Below are positions 35,573 to 48,035 of a stretch of DNA of 64,000 bases, one piece after another. The notes below the pieces were generated by a model. That model had not been told where the DNA came from. It saw only the letters and a program-made list of their open reading frames with translations, and ran no database searches. The first letter of the stretch is position 1. Every line of letters starts with the position of its first letter. The stretch is from Pyrocephalus nanus (Eukaryota; Chordata; Aves; Passeriformes; Tyrannidae). Made by a program: the position numbers and the translations under genes. Location: NCBI GenBank assembly GCA_038380795.1, contig CM076277.1:2819501-2883500 (forward strand), read 5' to 3'.

Positions 35573-35845
35573 CCTGCTGCCTTCTGCTTTTATCCCCTTT
35601 CTTTGGAGCATCCATCCTTCTTCTTGCCTCTCACCCTGTGCCTCCAAAGAGGTCACAGCTGGTTTTCTGCTCTTCTCTTCAGCACTGTTCTCTTTGCCAG
35701 CCTGAGACCATCTGCCTGCCTGCAGCCCTGACCCTTGGCACCCAGCAGGAGCAGGGGAGGCTGAAGATGAGGTGTCCCCCAGCACCTCAGGTGGAACAGA
35801 ACGTGTTGAACTGCTCTGGCTGAACAAATCACACTCAAGTTCAGC
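35573..35845 (-). CDS. Candidate internal coding exon, 91 codons, unknown gene
   Basis: A moderately pyrimidine-rich acceptor (CCCACCTGATGCACAG) ends at 35,846 and a good donor (AGCAGG|GTAAGC) follows at 35,572. The 273 bp between are open and in phase 0 at both ends. The predicted peptide is polar and low in hydrophobics, with a Ser/Pro-rich middle (GDTSSSASPAPAG) and a charged end (KENSAEEKSRKP, GERQEEGW), typical of a disordered region. No family was recognised and no flanking exon was confirmed. Confidence 0.3.
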
Positions 35846-37750
35846 CTGTGCATCAGGTGGGTGCAGGGAAATGTTGGGGGATGATGCCATCCCTGCTCTT
35901 ATTTTCCCAGTTAAGTGACCCTTCTGTTGGATTGGTGCAAATGGTGCCATGGCTCAATCAGACAAAGCTTATTTCCATTTTTCTGAAAACAACAAAAAAA
36001 CAACCCCACACCTTCTCTCCCCACCCTCTATCTCTATTACAAGATCCACAATTGAAAATACAACATGGGAGTGTTAAAAACAGCTGGGAATGATGAGAGA
36101 AAGGGCATGAACGGGATAATTGAGCCATGAAAACGGAGTATCAGCTTGTCACAGTCAGTACTGCCTGGAGGAGTCTGGAAATACTTTGCTCACTGAATCC
36201 CTTAACAGTGTCTAAGCTTTGGAGACCCAACAGGGCCACGAGCCACTCCTGGTTCCCTCCTGAGCTTTGTCAAGCATTCATCAGGCACACAGCAGGATAT
36301 TAATTAAGGGGTTGAACAGATGGGCATCTGCAGATCTGCACATCTGACGAGGTGCAGAAATGAGTGCCCCCAGCGCTTCCCAGGAGCTGCTCATTCCCAC
36401 TCACCAGCAGCACATCACAGCATCCCAATTCCAGCTCTGAAATGAGCTGGAACGGTGCTGGAAGGCTCCTGGGGTGGTTTGACACGGGTGAGAAGGGTTT
36501 GTTGTGTGGCTGGAGCAGCACTGGAGCACAGCTTCTCATCTGGGGTGGTGCTTCCCACCTCCAGGCAGGAGAAGACACCAACCCCAGCCTGTCTGAACCT
36601 GCCTGTCTGTCCTCCCCAGGAACCCCATGCCATGTGTGAAGGGTTTTATCTGGGGGAAAAGAGAAGTTTGATTTTCTATCCAGACTCCTTGGCTGTCTCT
36701 TCCTGATCCCTTCAGCTGAAGGGCCCTTCCTGGAGTATGTCCTGTCCAGCACACCTTGAGCACTCACCACCCAGCAGGAGACAACCTGGAAGGAGACTCC
36801 TCCCTGGTGCTGGGGACAGTGTCAGCCTTTACCTGCTCACACTGGATGGCCCAAATGTCACCTGTTCTGGACCCAAATCAGCCCAGGACTTTGCCCACGT
36901 GGAAGTTGCAACTCACTCCTGCTGAGTGAAGAAGCACTTTGTGACAGTGAAATCGCTGGCAGACAACCCCATCTCCACCAGAAATTAGCACTGGGAGACC
37001 CTCCCTTTGTGTATGGACACTTCTTACATCCAGGGTCTTTAGATCAAGGCTCACCAGTGTCCAGGAGGTCACACTAAGGCAAAACACTGAAGTGGAAGCA
37101 GAAGTCACAGGGAGGATTTCCTGGGCACAGGTCACTGCACAGCCCTTCCCACCCGTGAAATCCTGGTGGTGCTGGCTCATTAAACAGAGGGATTTGGGAA
37201 AAGTTTGGCATTGCCCCTGAAACTGGGACAAGTGGCAAGGCTGGGAGCAGAGCAGGGTTACCCAGCAAGGGGGACCTGAATACCCCAAGGCAGCAAACTC
37301 AGAAGTGCCCAGTGAAGCTGGGACAGGGAGCTGGGACACGGCCCAGCCCAGCCACACAGCTCCTCTGCTGCTCAGGCCCAGCTCCAGGCTCCAGCAGGGG
37401 ATTTGGGAATGGCACACTGTGGAATCTGGGCTGGGATGCTCACAGCAGGCTTGGCTTGGGCTCTTCAGTAAAATTGCTCCTCATAAGTAGCTCTTCAGGG
37501 ATGCTCAGTGGTGGATGGAGAGGCTCAGAAAATAGAAGGCAGCTGAGAGGCAGCACCAGGGCAGAGACTGGTGGTGTGTCCCCAGAGGAAAGGGGATCTT
37601 GGATCCCTGTGCCACTGGGAGCCTCCAAGGCACCACTTTTTTAGGAGACCATGTCACAGAGAAGAAAAGAGACAGAGCTCAGGAAATTGGTCCACTTGGT
37701 CCCCACGTAAAAAACACCACTGACAAGAACTGTTGCTGAAGAGGAAAGAT
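35846..37750. other. Intergenic DNA, no gene recognised
   Basis: Only short overlapping ORFs, with no recognised repeat. A 179-codon minus ORF at 36,878-37,417 lacks recognisable features. Confidence 0.4.
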
Positions 37751-37754
37751 TATC

Positions 37755-38092
37755 ACGGAATCCCAGACTGCTTTGGGTTGGAAGGGACCTTAAAGATCAC
37801 CCAGTTCCACCCCCTGCCATGGGCAGGGACACCTTCCATAAGCCCAGGTTGCTCCAAGCCCCGTCCAGCCTGGCCTGGGACACTTCCAGGGATGGGGCAG
37901 CCACAGCTTCTCTGGGCAACCTGTGCCAGGGCCTCCCCACCCTCCCAGAGAAGGATTTCTTCCTAATAACCAATCTATCCTACTCTCAGGCAGTGGGAAG
38001 CCATTCCCCCTTGTCCTGTCACTCCAAGCCCTTGTCCAAAGTCCCTCTCCAGCTCCCTTGGAGCCCTGGAGGCACTGGAAGGGGTTCAAAGG
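37755..38092 (-). mobile_element. CR1 LINE fragment
   Basis: Reverse-complement CR1: 'tcacggaatcccagactgct', 'tttgggttggaagggacctt', 'ccctgccatgggcagggaca', 'gggcaacctgtgccagggcc' and 'ccattcccccttgtcctgtc', about 340 bp. Confidence 0.95.
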
Positions 38093-39989
38093 TCTACCTG
38101 AAGCTTTCTCTAAATGTCTGCTGGGCCAACCACTTGCCCTTCCCCCAGAAACTGCTTGGTCTCCAAGAAATACAGCTTTACATCTTTCTTTCCCCTTTAT
38201 TAGGCTGCTTATTTGCTCTTTATTAGGCTGTCTTCCATCATCCAACTTTATTCCTACCTGTGATTCCAGCTGGGCATCTCCTCATTTACTACTGCCCACC
38301 CAAGACCAGAACTGGCCCTCCCAAAAAAAACCAGAGAGCACAGTCCGAGCCCCCCCTGAGCTCTGCACCAGGCTTGGCCTTAATGCTGAGGCCAGACTGT
38401 TAAACTCTACCTCAGTTTCAGCCACATTATCACAAAGCAAAAGGTTTCTTTGAATAAAACATGACAATCCAGAATACCATCTGTGCAATATCATTGGACT
38501 AATTAAGTTGATATTAAATACAATTTCTTTTACCCAGCTCTTACATTTTTAATTTGAAGTCAGCTACAGAATATTCTGGGTAAAATAAGTGTTAGAAAAA
38601 CTGTTGCTGGAAGCTCCAGCAGCTGAGCTGGAAACACTTGGGCTGCACATGAGGGGGGGGAGAATCAGCACAGACCTCCTGGATCTCGTTACCAAAAGAA
38701 AAATGGCAAAGCATCTTGGGCAAAACTGCACCTGCACTCAGGGGGCTCTGGGTGGAAAGGGCTCTTTGTAGCCTGAAGGAAATGATGTTTTTCCATGAGC
38801 AGCCCCAGGGTCTGCCTGAGGGAAAGCTGCTTCTCAGCATCCCCAAGTGCAACAGCCTGTCCAGCCTCTGACACTTGTTCTGCAGCTGAAAGAGAGGCCT
38901 TAAAATCTTCTAATCCACCCCAGAGATGGAAAAAGCAGCCCCAGGGGTGTCGTGGGCAGGTCAGCTCCAGCAGCCCCTGCCCTGTGCTGTGCAAACCTTC
39001 TCCCTGGGCAACCCACCCACCACGGGGCTCGAGGGCAGATAAGTGCCAATCCCAAATCCATGATCCTAAATCCATGCTGACCGGGGGAATTCCCTCCCCA
39101 GGAGTGCACAGGGGAATGGGCAGGAGCTGGTGAGACAGAGGGGACAGGATGGAAGGAGCAACCTGTTGATTCAAGGACCTCCAGGTACACACAGGGAGAA
39201 TCAAAGGCAATTTGTAAAGGCTGGACCAACAGCTGGGGGGGTCTGAGTGCCCCCAGGTCACCTTTACAAAGCCATTTTTCCCACCCAGCCACCAGCTGTC
39301 CTCTCAGCTGTGGGGAATATATGAATAATTCCCTTTATTCTGGCACAGAGGAGGTGAGACTCCTCCAAAGCTCCCCCAGATGAAAGGATACTGAAAGCAA
39401 AAGGCATCTACTGCTGGAAAATCCTGGTTTTCCATAGACAACATGAGTGTGAGAGCATTTCTTAGGGACTTTTCTGCACCTCTCACAGCTCTCTGAGAGG
39501 GAGGGAGGACTGCAATTCTCCCTCAGCAGGGACATGTGCCCCAGCTGCCCTACTATCATTCCCCCCCTCCCAGCCTGCATCCATGGGACTCATTTCCAAC
39601 ACTGGCAGGAGATCCAGCAGCTAATCATGGAGCAGTGCAACTGTCTGCTGGTTAATTTGAGGTGACTAACAGGATTTTCATCAAAATATATCCCAGCAAA
39701 TTCCTGTAACAGACTGAGACTGCAGACAACCTTGAGAAGGAGGAGCAGATGGTGGATTTCCTGGTCCAAAGCTGTCCAATATCACTGTCCCAAGGGGGAC
39801 AGTAACCCAATGAACATGCTCAGTGCAGGGAATGTCTTGAAGATGCAGCTCCCAGCGTTGGCCAGAGATAACCCCACACTGAAATTCAGGATAGCTCTAA
39901 GAAATATTGGACAAGCCAGATCAGTGCTGCTCTCTCCCAGCTTTATGGGCTGATTTTCCATGGGTTTTGACCTGGTTTGAATTTCTGCA
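38093..39989. other. Intergenic DNA, no gene recognised
   Basis: A minus-strand donor-like site (AATCACAG|GTAGGAA) lies near 38,259 without a supported exon. The 190-codon minus ORF 38,689-39,261 and the overlapping plus ORF have no family resemblance. Confidence 0.4.
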
Positions 39990-39991
39990 GT

Positions 39992-40083
39992 CAAAGGTCT
40001 TTTAAGCATTGGCAGGGGCTGCCCAGGGAGGTGGTGGAGTCCCCATCCCTGGAGGTGTCCAAGGAAGGACTGGACATGGCACA
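39992..40083 (+). mobile_element. CR1 LINE fragment, about 90 bp
   Basis: 'aagcattggcaggggctgcc', 'cagggaggtggtggagtccc', 'catccctggaggtgtccaag' is CR1 3' UTR. The 3'-terminal part is missing. Confidence 0.85.
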
Positions 40084-40147
40084 CACCCCACACACCCTTC
40101 ACATGTAACACCAAGTCCTCAGCGTCAAAGATCTTTCTTTTCCATAG

Positions 40148-40237
40148 CCAGAGGGATGAAAGCACAAGGAAAAACACCCAAACAAGCCAGTTTCCTCATC
40201 CACATCAGAAAAGCCCATGAGGAAGCCCAAGCAAGAG
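40148..40237 (+). CDS. Candidate internal exon, unknown gene
   Basis: A strong acceptor (ATCTTTCTTTTCCATAG) ends at 40,147 and a strong donor (CAAGAG|GTGAGTG) starts at 40,238. One of three frames is open across all 90 bp and reads RGMKAQGKTPKQASFLIHIR then KAHEEAQAR, basic and helical-looking. It follows a CR1 fragment by about 65 bp. It may equally be an exon of a non-coding RNA. Confidence 0.25.
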
Positions 40238-40923
40238 GTGAGTGCCGTGGCTGGTGCTCAGGACACCGCTGTCCCCCAGGATTACTCCCAAGACCCGCTG
40301 AGCTTTGAAAAGGAGACTGGAACAGGCTTAATTTTGTGCAGAAGGTTCTCACAGGCTCTGCAGCACCAGTTCTTCAGGACCAGCCATCAGGATCACCCAG
40401 CAGGCTGGCTGAGGGCTCCTGCAGTCCCTGGTACCCTGAGTGCCAAGGACAAGGGCAAACAAAACAAGGCCAAAAGACCTCCCTTTGGCAGAGCAAATGG
40501 CTCCTTCCCCTTCCCACACCCACCCAGGTGGGCAAGACAAACCATTCCTGCTGAAATATGTTTCTGAGTTGGAAAGGTCTCAAAGATTGATGTTTCCCCT
40601 GGACCAGGCATCTGGCAAGAGGGGAAAATACTATTAAAAATAAAAGATATCAATCACTCCACAAATTATACTCCAATGTGTCCTTCAGGCATGAAGGTCC
40701 CCTGCCTGCTGCCATGTTCTCTTCCTTTAGGGCACACATGGATTGCAGCAGCTGAGGGGGTTAATTTAAGAGGCTCCTGCCCATGACAGCCCCAAAGCTG
40801 GTGGGCATTTGCTGGGGGGTGCCCTGGCAGGGACAGGAGCTGTGGGCTCATCCCAGATCAGGTCTCTGCACTGACCAAGGTGGGCTGGGAAGTGCTGGGA
40901 AAATCACCCCTTAGCCACCTCCC

Positions 40924-41960
40924 TTATAGAATCATGGAATTAACCAGGTTGGAAAAGACCTCTGAGATCATCGAGTCCAACCCTGGATCGAACCCCACCG
41001 TGGTTCCCAGCCCATGGCACTGATGGCACATCCAGTCTGTCCTTAAACACCTCCAGGGATGGTGAATCCACTCCCTCCCTGGGCAGCCCATTCCAATGGC
41101 TGAGCACTCTCTGGAAAAAATTCCTTCCCAATATCCAACCTAAACCTCCCCTGGCACAGTTTGAGGCCAATCCCTCTTATCCTACTGCTGGTTCCTGGGA
41201 GAAGAGACCAAACCCCCCCTGGCTCCCCCCTCCTGTCAGGGAGTTGCAGAGAGTGCTGAGGTCTCCCCTGAGCCTCCTCCTCTCCAGGCTCAACAACCCC
41301 AGCTCCCTCAGCCTCTCCTCACAGCACTTGTGCTCCAGTCCCTTCCCCAGCCTCCTTGCTCTTCTCTGCCCCTGCTCCAGCCCCTCCATGTCCTTCCTGA
41401 GCTGAGGGGCCAGAGCTGGACACAGCACTCCAGGGGTGGCCTCACAGGGACAGAATCCCTGCCCTGCTCCTGCTGCCACTGATCCTGAGCCAGGCCAGGA
41501 TCCCTTGGCCCTCTTGGCCCCCTGGGCACACTCTGGCTCCTGTTCAGCTCCTGTCCCTCCACACTCCCAGCTCCCTTCCTGCCTGGCTGCTCTCCAGCCA
41601 CTCTGTCCCAGCCCTGGGGCTGCCGGGGGTTGTTGTGGCCAAAGGGCAGGACCCGGCACTTGGCCTGGTTGAACCTCATCCCCTTGGAATCAGCCCATGG
41701 ATCCAGCTTGTCCAGGTCCCTCTGCAGAGCCCTCCTGCCCTCCAGCTGATCGACACTCCCCCCCAGCTTGGTGTCAGCTGCAAATTTACTAATGGTGGAC
41801 TCAATCCCCTCATCCAGATCATCAGTAAAGATGTTAAACAGGACTGGGCCCAGCATTGATCCCTGGGGACACCACTGGTGACCAGATCCCAGCTGGATGC
41901 AGCTCCTTTCCCCACCACTCTCTGAGCCCGGCCATCAGCCAGTTCCTAACCCAGCACAGA
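40924..41960 (-). mobile_element. CR1 LINE, about 1 kb, with relic ORF2 end
   Basis: The longest CR1 in the window. The plus strand starts 'tatagaatcatggaattaac' (the element's 3' end) and runs through the whole 3' UTR into the end of ORF2. In the minus frame at 41,308-41,856 the reverse-transcriptase segment [16 protein letters not shown] and [19 protein letters not shown] is readable. The catalytic FADD is changed to FAAD, so the copy is dead. It is 5'-truncated within the RT domain. Confidence 0.96.
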
Positions 41961-42314
41961 GAGCCCCTGTCTTCATCCACTCAGTCACAGGGCTTTTCCT
42001 TCAGTTGTCATTCCTTCTCTGCAGCTGCATCCCACTGCTTATGTGGGTATTTGATGCTGGGAATTAAAAATCAAAGCTATTCTGGTGTTCCAGGGCTGTC
42101 TGCAAACACCTCACGTAGATCAGCTGGGTATGACAAGAGGGTGCCTGGCACAGCACACCAGAGCTCAGCACACAAACAAGCTCTGATATCACCTCTGGGT
42201 TTCACATACAGGTAACTTCCCCAGCTCCTCACTATTTAAAGGTGAAACTTTCTATATTTTCTGTCTGTCTGAACTGTTTGAGAGGGAACATTGTTTGAAG
42301 AACAGATTGTCTTT

Positions 42315-42345
<31 letters not shown>

Positions 42346-44650
42346 GAGTCATTGAAGAGGAGAGCAATTGAAAGATGCTTTTCCCAGTGGTTTGAGAAGA
42401 AAATCACCATAGATGCACTTTTGAGAAGTGGAATAATGCAAGAAAGCAAAGCTGGTTCAGTCACCAGGCTGTGAAACAGCAAAACACTTGAAAATCAGAT
42501 GAATAAATCAGGTCACTTCTGAGCAGGAGCAGCAGATATCTCTGTCCCTTTAGTCAGCTTCTCTGTGATGGTTTTCTTTGCCTTTTTTTTTTTTTTCTTT
42601 GTTTTTTTTGGGTAGAGGAGCCAAACTAAGTCCTCTCTTCACTCCTGGAAATTGCTGGAAAATCTTCCCATATCCCAGTTGTAGGAGTGCTCTGCAGAGG
42701 GCTGGTCATCCTGATGGCAGGGGCAGAAGCAGCCTGAGGAAGAGGCAAAGAGGGAGCCTGGCAAAGGAAGGAAGGAAGGACTGCAGCCTCAGCCCCCTGT
42801 GTTATGTAAAATACTGCAAAAACTGCTATAAGGACTGATAATGGCCCTCCTCTCCACTGTTAAATACACCAGATATCCTGTAGGAATTACACCCTCCAAG
42901 AGCACATTATTGCTGCAGCTGGGTCCTGGCCAAAGGACACAACTCCTCAGCCATCCTAATCCATGGATTCTGGCAAGAGGCAGCTCCAGGCAGCCCAGAT
43001 GTGCCAGAGCAGGTTAAGAAGTTGGGGATGAGGTATCAGAGCAGGAGAAGGTGACTTTGCCCTCAGCTCATCATTTGGAGGACTCCCATCACCCACAGAG
43101 CCATCAGAAGGCACCTGAACTACATGGGCTGAGGTTTGTGTTGGTGCAGTCTCCAATATCCACCAGAGCTTCGTTGTTGGGTTCAATAAAGCAGATTTAG
43201 CTCCAAACCCATCTCTAATATGGCTGTTTCTCACAGCCAGATGAATAATGAACAAATATAAATCACTAAGAATTTATCTGATGATGGCAAGGAGAGAAAG
43301 AGATGAATAATTTATTTGATGGATATTATTCATCCATCCATGGAGCCAGGCAAGTAATGAAAACATTTATTCACAAATCACTCTGTTGACAGTTGAAAAC
43401 TTTCTACAGTAAAGTCATTTATATGTATGATTTGACTCCCCAAAAACCCAAACCAGAGAGCTGACCTTGGAGAGGAGGAAGAAGAGTTAGTGCTGAGCCT
43501 ATCTTAGAACTTCCTTGTGCTTCCATCTCTGAGGTAGCTCTGGACTATGGAAAACAGGACCTACAGTCATAAGAGAACCCCAGAACTGGAGAATCACGTC
43601 CCATATGGTCACACATTCCCATGATGTTGAAGAGATTCTGTTCCCACCAGCCCTGCTCTGTCCCAGAGTGCACCTGTAAATAAACCCTCTGTAAATAAAC
43701 CACTAGAAAGGCATAAAAATAACATTTTTTTTTTTCTGGCAGAGATTATTCAACTACTTTCCAAGCCTTGTGCAGTTCATTCCATTATCAGAACTCCTTC
43801 CTCCATCCTATCTCATAACTTCCAGGTTGATTAAATGAGCCAAATGGGTCCATATTCCCTCTAAATAACATGAACAATAGTCAAGCAAAGTTACAGCTGC
43901 CACACATGAAAATATGCTATTTATGTCCCCCTGAATTCCAGTCACTATTTTATGGCCTCAGCTCCTCTAAAAAGGGTCACAAATCTACATGAAGTCCCCA
44001 AGTGCCGGGTTGTGCATTTGGATCCTCCAAGATATTTAAAATTACATGAAGATGGACTGCTCCCCATTGTCCAGCCACACAGAGAGGCACAGAAACACAC
44101 TTTATTCCAACATGACCACAGAATAAATTGCCATCTGCTTTCAAATAGTAGAAGAGGAAGAATTCCTACAGCCAGACCTGTAGGAGCCAGAAAACTTGTC
44201 ATGGTTCAATTAATCTCAGGAAAAGAATCAAAATCAAGGCTGCTTCTGTGATATAGATGCAAACTATCCTTTCCCCTCTGGTGAAGGAAACTGGGCTTGG
44301 CAATCCTGTTAAATCAGGTTGCTTTATGAGATTTTAGTGCTTCTGGGGAGCTGCAGTGGAACAACCCTGGGCATATGGCGTTTGCAAGGTACTCCATCCT
44401 CCCAGCTGAGATTGTTATTGCAGAAGACATGGAAAGGAAAATGAACGTCAAAGTTCGTGCAGGCTGAGCAGATGGCTGCTGTTCCTTCACAGCAAAGCCC
44501 CTGAAGTAGACCTGCATAGGGGGAGAAAGAGGGAAGGGAGTGGAGCAGCCTGGGGTGGCTTAGGACACAGGGCTGGACTTGACCTCACAGCCACTTCCCT
44601 GCAAAAGCTCAGCACTCACTGAAAGCAGGAGTGTCCACAGTGAGAAACTG
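41961..44650. other. Intergenic DNA, no gene recognised
   Basis: T-rich tracts at 42,311-42,345 and 42,583-42,610, an AT-rich stretch at 43,240-43,440, and no recognised gene or repeat family. Confidence 0.4.
42311..42345. repeat. T-rich low-complexity tract
   Basis: Nearly pure T with two C interruptions, 35 bp. No adjacent retroposon explains it. Confidence 0.9.
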
Positions 44651-44653
44651 CTC

Positions 44654-45110
44654 CTAGAATCAGAGAATCACACAATGGTTTGGGTTGGAAGGGACCTTAA
44701 AGAACATCTCACCCTGCCATGGGCAGGGACACCTCCCACTAGCCCAGGTTGCTCCAACCTGGCCTTGGACACTTCCAGGGATCCAGGGGCAGCCACAGCT
44801 TCTCTGGGCAACCTGTGCCAGGGCCTCCCCACCCTCACAGGGAAGGATTCCTTCCTAATATCTGATCTAAATCTATCTAAATCTAATCTGATCTAATCTA
44901 ATCTAATCAATTTAAAACCATTTCCCCTTATCCTATCGCTGTTGCCCAAATGAAAAGCCCCTCTCCCTCCTTTTTCATAAGCCCCCTTTAGGCACTGGAA
45001 GGGGCTCTAAGGTGTCCCCAGAGCCTTCTCTTCTCCAGGCTGAACAATCCCAACTCTCCCAGTCTGTCTGCAGAGCAGAGGTGCTCCAACCCTCTTCATC
45101 CTTATCTCCA
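44654..45110 (-). mobile_element. CR1 LINE fragment with internal pentamer expansion
   Basis: Reverse-complement CR1: 'gaatcagagaatcacacaat', 'tttgggttggaagggacctt', 'gggcaacctgtgccagggcc', 'ccatttccccttatcctatc' and 'cttctccaggctgaacaatc'. Around 44,860-44,912 the 'tctaatctaaat' part has expanded into a small (ATCTA)n-like array. Confidence 0.95.
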
Positions 45111-47561
45111 GCTGCAGCAGGGCAGGATCTGAGCAGCAGCAGCTCAGCCAAACTGCCAACCCAGGCACAGGCAACCTGCTGTTTGCCCAAACTATGAAAC
45201 CTGCTGGCTCCTCCTCAGCACCAGCCAAAGGGAGGTCACACGCTGGGACCATCCCCAGGCCTGCTCAGAGCCAGGGGGTCACCAGCCCTCACCCCAAGGA
45301 GCAGCTCCCTCCTCCCCCATCCTTGGCCAGGGCATGGTCTCCATTCAAGGTTTCACCAGGTGACTTCCATTTCCATGGAAGTTTTCAGTGGCACACAAAA
45401 ATGACCACTAACTTAGCAACGTTTCATCCAAAAAAAAAACAAACCCACCACAGAGCTGGAGTCGGAGCTTTTACCTGGAAGCAGAGCCTGGGCTGAGACA
45501 ATTCCCTGCTCCTCACAGGAACTGCTTATCTCTTAGAGAGCAAAGCCTGCTTTATCCAGTCCTGCTCTCATCCTTAGGGGCCACACTGAACACCAGAAAC
45601 TCCACAAACAAGACAGACACCCCATTCCAAGGGCAGATTACTGTGGATCCTCCACTGCATCCAAACATCACCTTCATTTAATACACAATGCTTCCATTTC
45701 TAGAAACTCTCAGCAGCATTGTACTCAGAACACATTAAAAAATAATCACAGTCAATTTTTTTTTTTAGTCTTTCCAGAGGTTTAAGTGCCATTTCTAAAT
45801 GGATTTTGAAGTCAAACCCCTCCTGGGAACACACCTGCCTGGAGAGAAGGATCTCACTGAGGACCCAAGAACTTCATAAATGTTGAAAATCTCCACCACA
45901 ACCACTCACCTGGTGCATTTTCACTCTGTTCTCCTTAATTACCAAACCCAACACTTCCCATTAGCTACCACTGAACCCTCACAGTTGCCTGCCAAGATTT
46001 AAGGAAAATTTGAACTGAAAGAACCTGCTAAAAAGTTTTATTTAAAGAAGCAGTGAAATCTCTACCCTCCAGACTCAGTTTTTACTGCTTTTTCCCCACT
46101 ATTTCTCGGGGTTTCCATATTTTTCCAGCTGAAGTGAGCTCCCCTGCATTCAGTTTTCCCTCAGGGGTGGTTCTTAGGGGAAGGGGCAAGGAGGAGCTGG
46201 TATTTCCCATTTTGGGGATTTTTATTATGCAGGGAGCCAACTCAGGCAGCAGACATCAAACAAGATCAGCCTAAAGCATCTGGAGGGCTTTGCTGGGGTG
46301 GACAGGGTGGTCACTGATGTCCCCACATAGGTCAGGTCCCTTCCTGTGCCTTCCACTGCTGGGGAGGAGCAGGAGCTGGGCAGCCAAGGAAAGCCAGTTA
46401 TCCTACAGCTCCATCTAGTGTATTGCTGGACCCTGATCTTATTCCTGTCTGCATTTTGGGAAGCCCTGGCTCCTGGAGTCACAGGATTTGCAGAGGCTGA
46501 TGCTTAACGATTCACCAAATGAGTAAATAAGTACATTTTCAGCTGGTGACGCTGCAGGTGACACCATAAGAACACAATTCAGGTGCATTTACAACCAGGG
46601 AGGAAGAAGACAGACAGCCAGCCTCATTTTTCTTAAACCCTCTCGTTGTTTTTCCACTTGGAAGTACTTGGGGCTGCCCCCAGTGGCACTGCAAGTGCTG
46701 TAAGAGCAGAGCAAAGCAGGCACCGGGGCTCAGCTGACTGAAACACAGCTCTGGTTTTCAAAAGAATTCAGATTTCTGAGGTCTTGAAACCTGCCCAGTT
46801 GTCTCCCAAAGCATCCACCACACCAGAGGTGCTCAGGGCTCTAAGAAAAGGTGGTTTTTCCTTAAACAACCTCTTGGTGTGAGCTGTCAACAGAAAGGGA
46901 GCTGCACCATGGGCATGACAGGCTGAGCTCTGGGTTTGCTTTAATTATCAGTATCAAATGAGGGAAAAAAAAAATAAGATAACAAAGAAGCCTTTTCGGA
47001 AAAGGAGCCACATTAGTTTCTAAAGGAATGAAGGAAAAAGTGGGATGAGATCCTTCTCACTGCTTTTTCCCCAAATATAGTCAATTGGATGTAGAAATCA
47101 AGTATTTCTCTCTCCATTACTCCCTGCAAACCCATTTTCAAAAGCCCCTCTGCCACAGCAGCCCTGGATCCTGGTGTGTCCCCCGACTCCTGCACAGCTG
47201 CTCCTTTGGGAAGCCAAGGCTTTGTGCATGAGATTACATTTTTAACACCCAATATTCAGGGAATTTCAACTCCTGTGAGGGAAGGGAGCTTTGAACAAGA
47301 AAGGGGTGTAAATAGAGACGTGAATGATTAACAGAAATAATTGTGTTTATTTTTGCCGTGCCCATTGCCAGGATGCATTAAAGAAGCTACAAGTGATTCC
47401 TAGCCATGAACAGATGAGGCATCAGCGTTAAATGAGGGACACAGAGTGATTTGTACAACGTGCTACGACACGTTTGTTCAGCCTTTTATTAAATATCTCT
47501 GCAGTGCTCCTGCCTGTTAACTGCTCCTCAAACACACAGCTCCCAACTGCTCAGCTTTCCA
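45111..47561. other. Intergenic DNA, no gene recognised
   Basis: A minus-strand donor-like site (CTTCCAG|GTAAAAG) near 45,474 and another (CACCAG|GTGAG) near 45,910 have no supported exon. No repeat family was recognised. Confidence 0.4.
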
Positions 47562-47740
47562 CAGAATCATTAAGGTTGGGAAAGAACTCCGACGTGATCA
47601 CGCCCAACCTTCCACCAAACACCACCGTTCCCACTAAACCACATGGCCAAGTGCCACATGTGCTTGGTTTTTGAACACTTCCAGGGATGGTAACTCCACC
47701 CCTTCCCTGGGGAGCCTTTTTCCGAGCTGTCTCTTGAGTC
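47562..47740 (-). mobile_element. CR1-like fragment
   Basis: 'cacagaatcattaaggttgg', 'gaaagaactccgacgtgatc', 'aacacttccagggatggtaa' and 'ctccaccccttccctgggga' match a reverse-complement CR1 of a diverged subfamily. Confidence 0.8.
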
Positions 47741-47929
47741 CCTCAGCAGAGAAAGGCAAATGGCTGTAAAGGAACAGGTTGCAAACCCCCAAGGTCGGTG
47801 CTGCCGAGCACTGGAGTGACCCCAAGGCTGTGTTTCCCCAGCTGGATGCAGCCCTGTGGTTCCTAAATGCTGCTGCATCCCAAAATTTGGCGCCTCCCAC
47901 TCACAAGGGCTGCTGCCTGCCCTCAGAGA

Positions 47930-48035
47930 ATATCCTGGATGGGAAGGGACACACAAGGATCATCGAATCCAACTTCAGGACATCCCCCCGTGTCCCTGAG
48001 AGGGTTGTCCAAACACTCCTTGGAAGTGCTCTCCA
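47930..48035 (-). mobile_element. CR1-like fragment, short
   Basis: 'atcctggatgggaagggaca', 'cacaaggatcatcgaatcca' resembles the reverse complement of a CR1 3' end. It is weaker than the other copies. Confidence 0.6.

Noticed and set aside
44860..44912. (ATCTA)n array considered as an independent satellite
   Set aside because: It is a small expansion of the 'taatctaaatcta' part of the CR1 3' UTR in which it lies.
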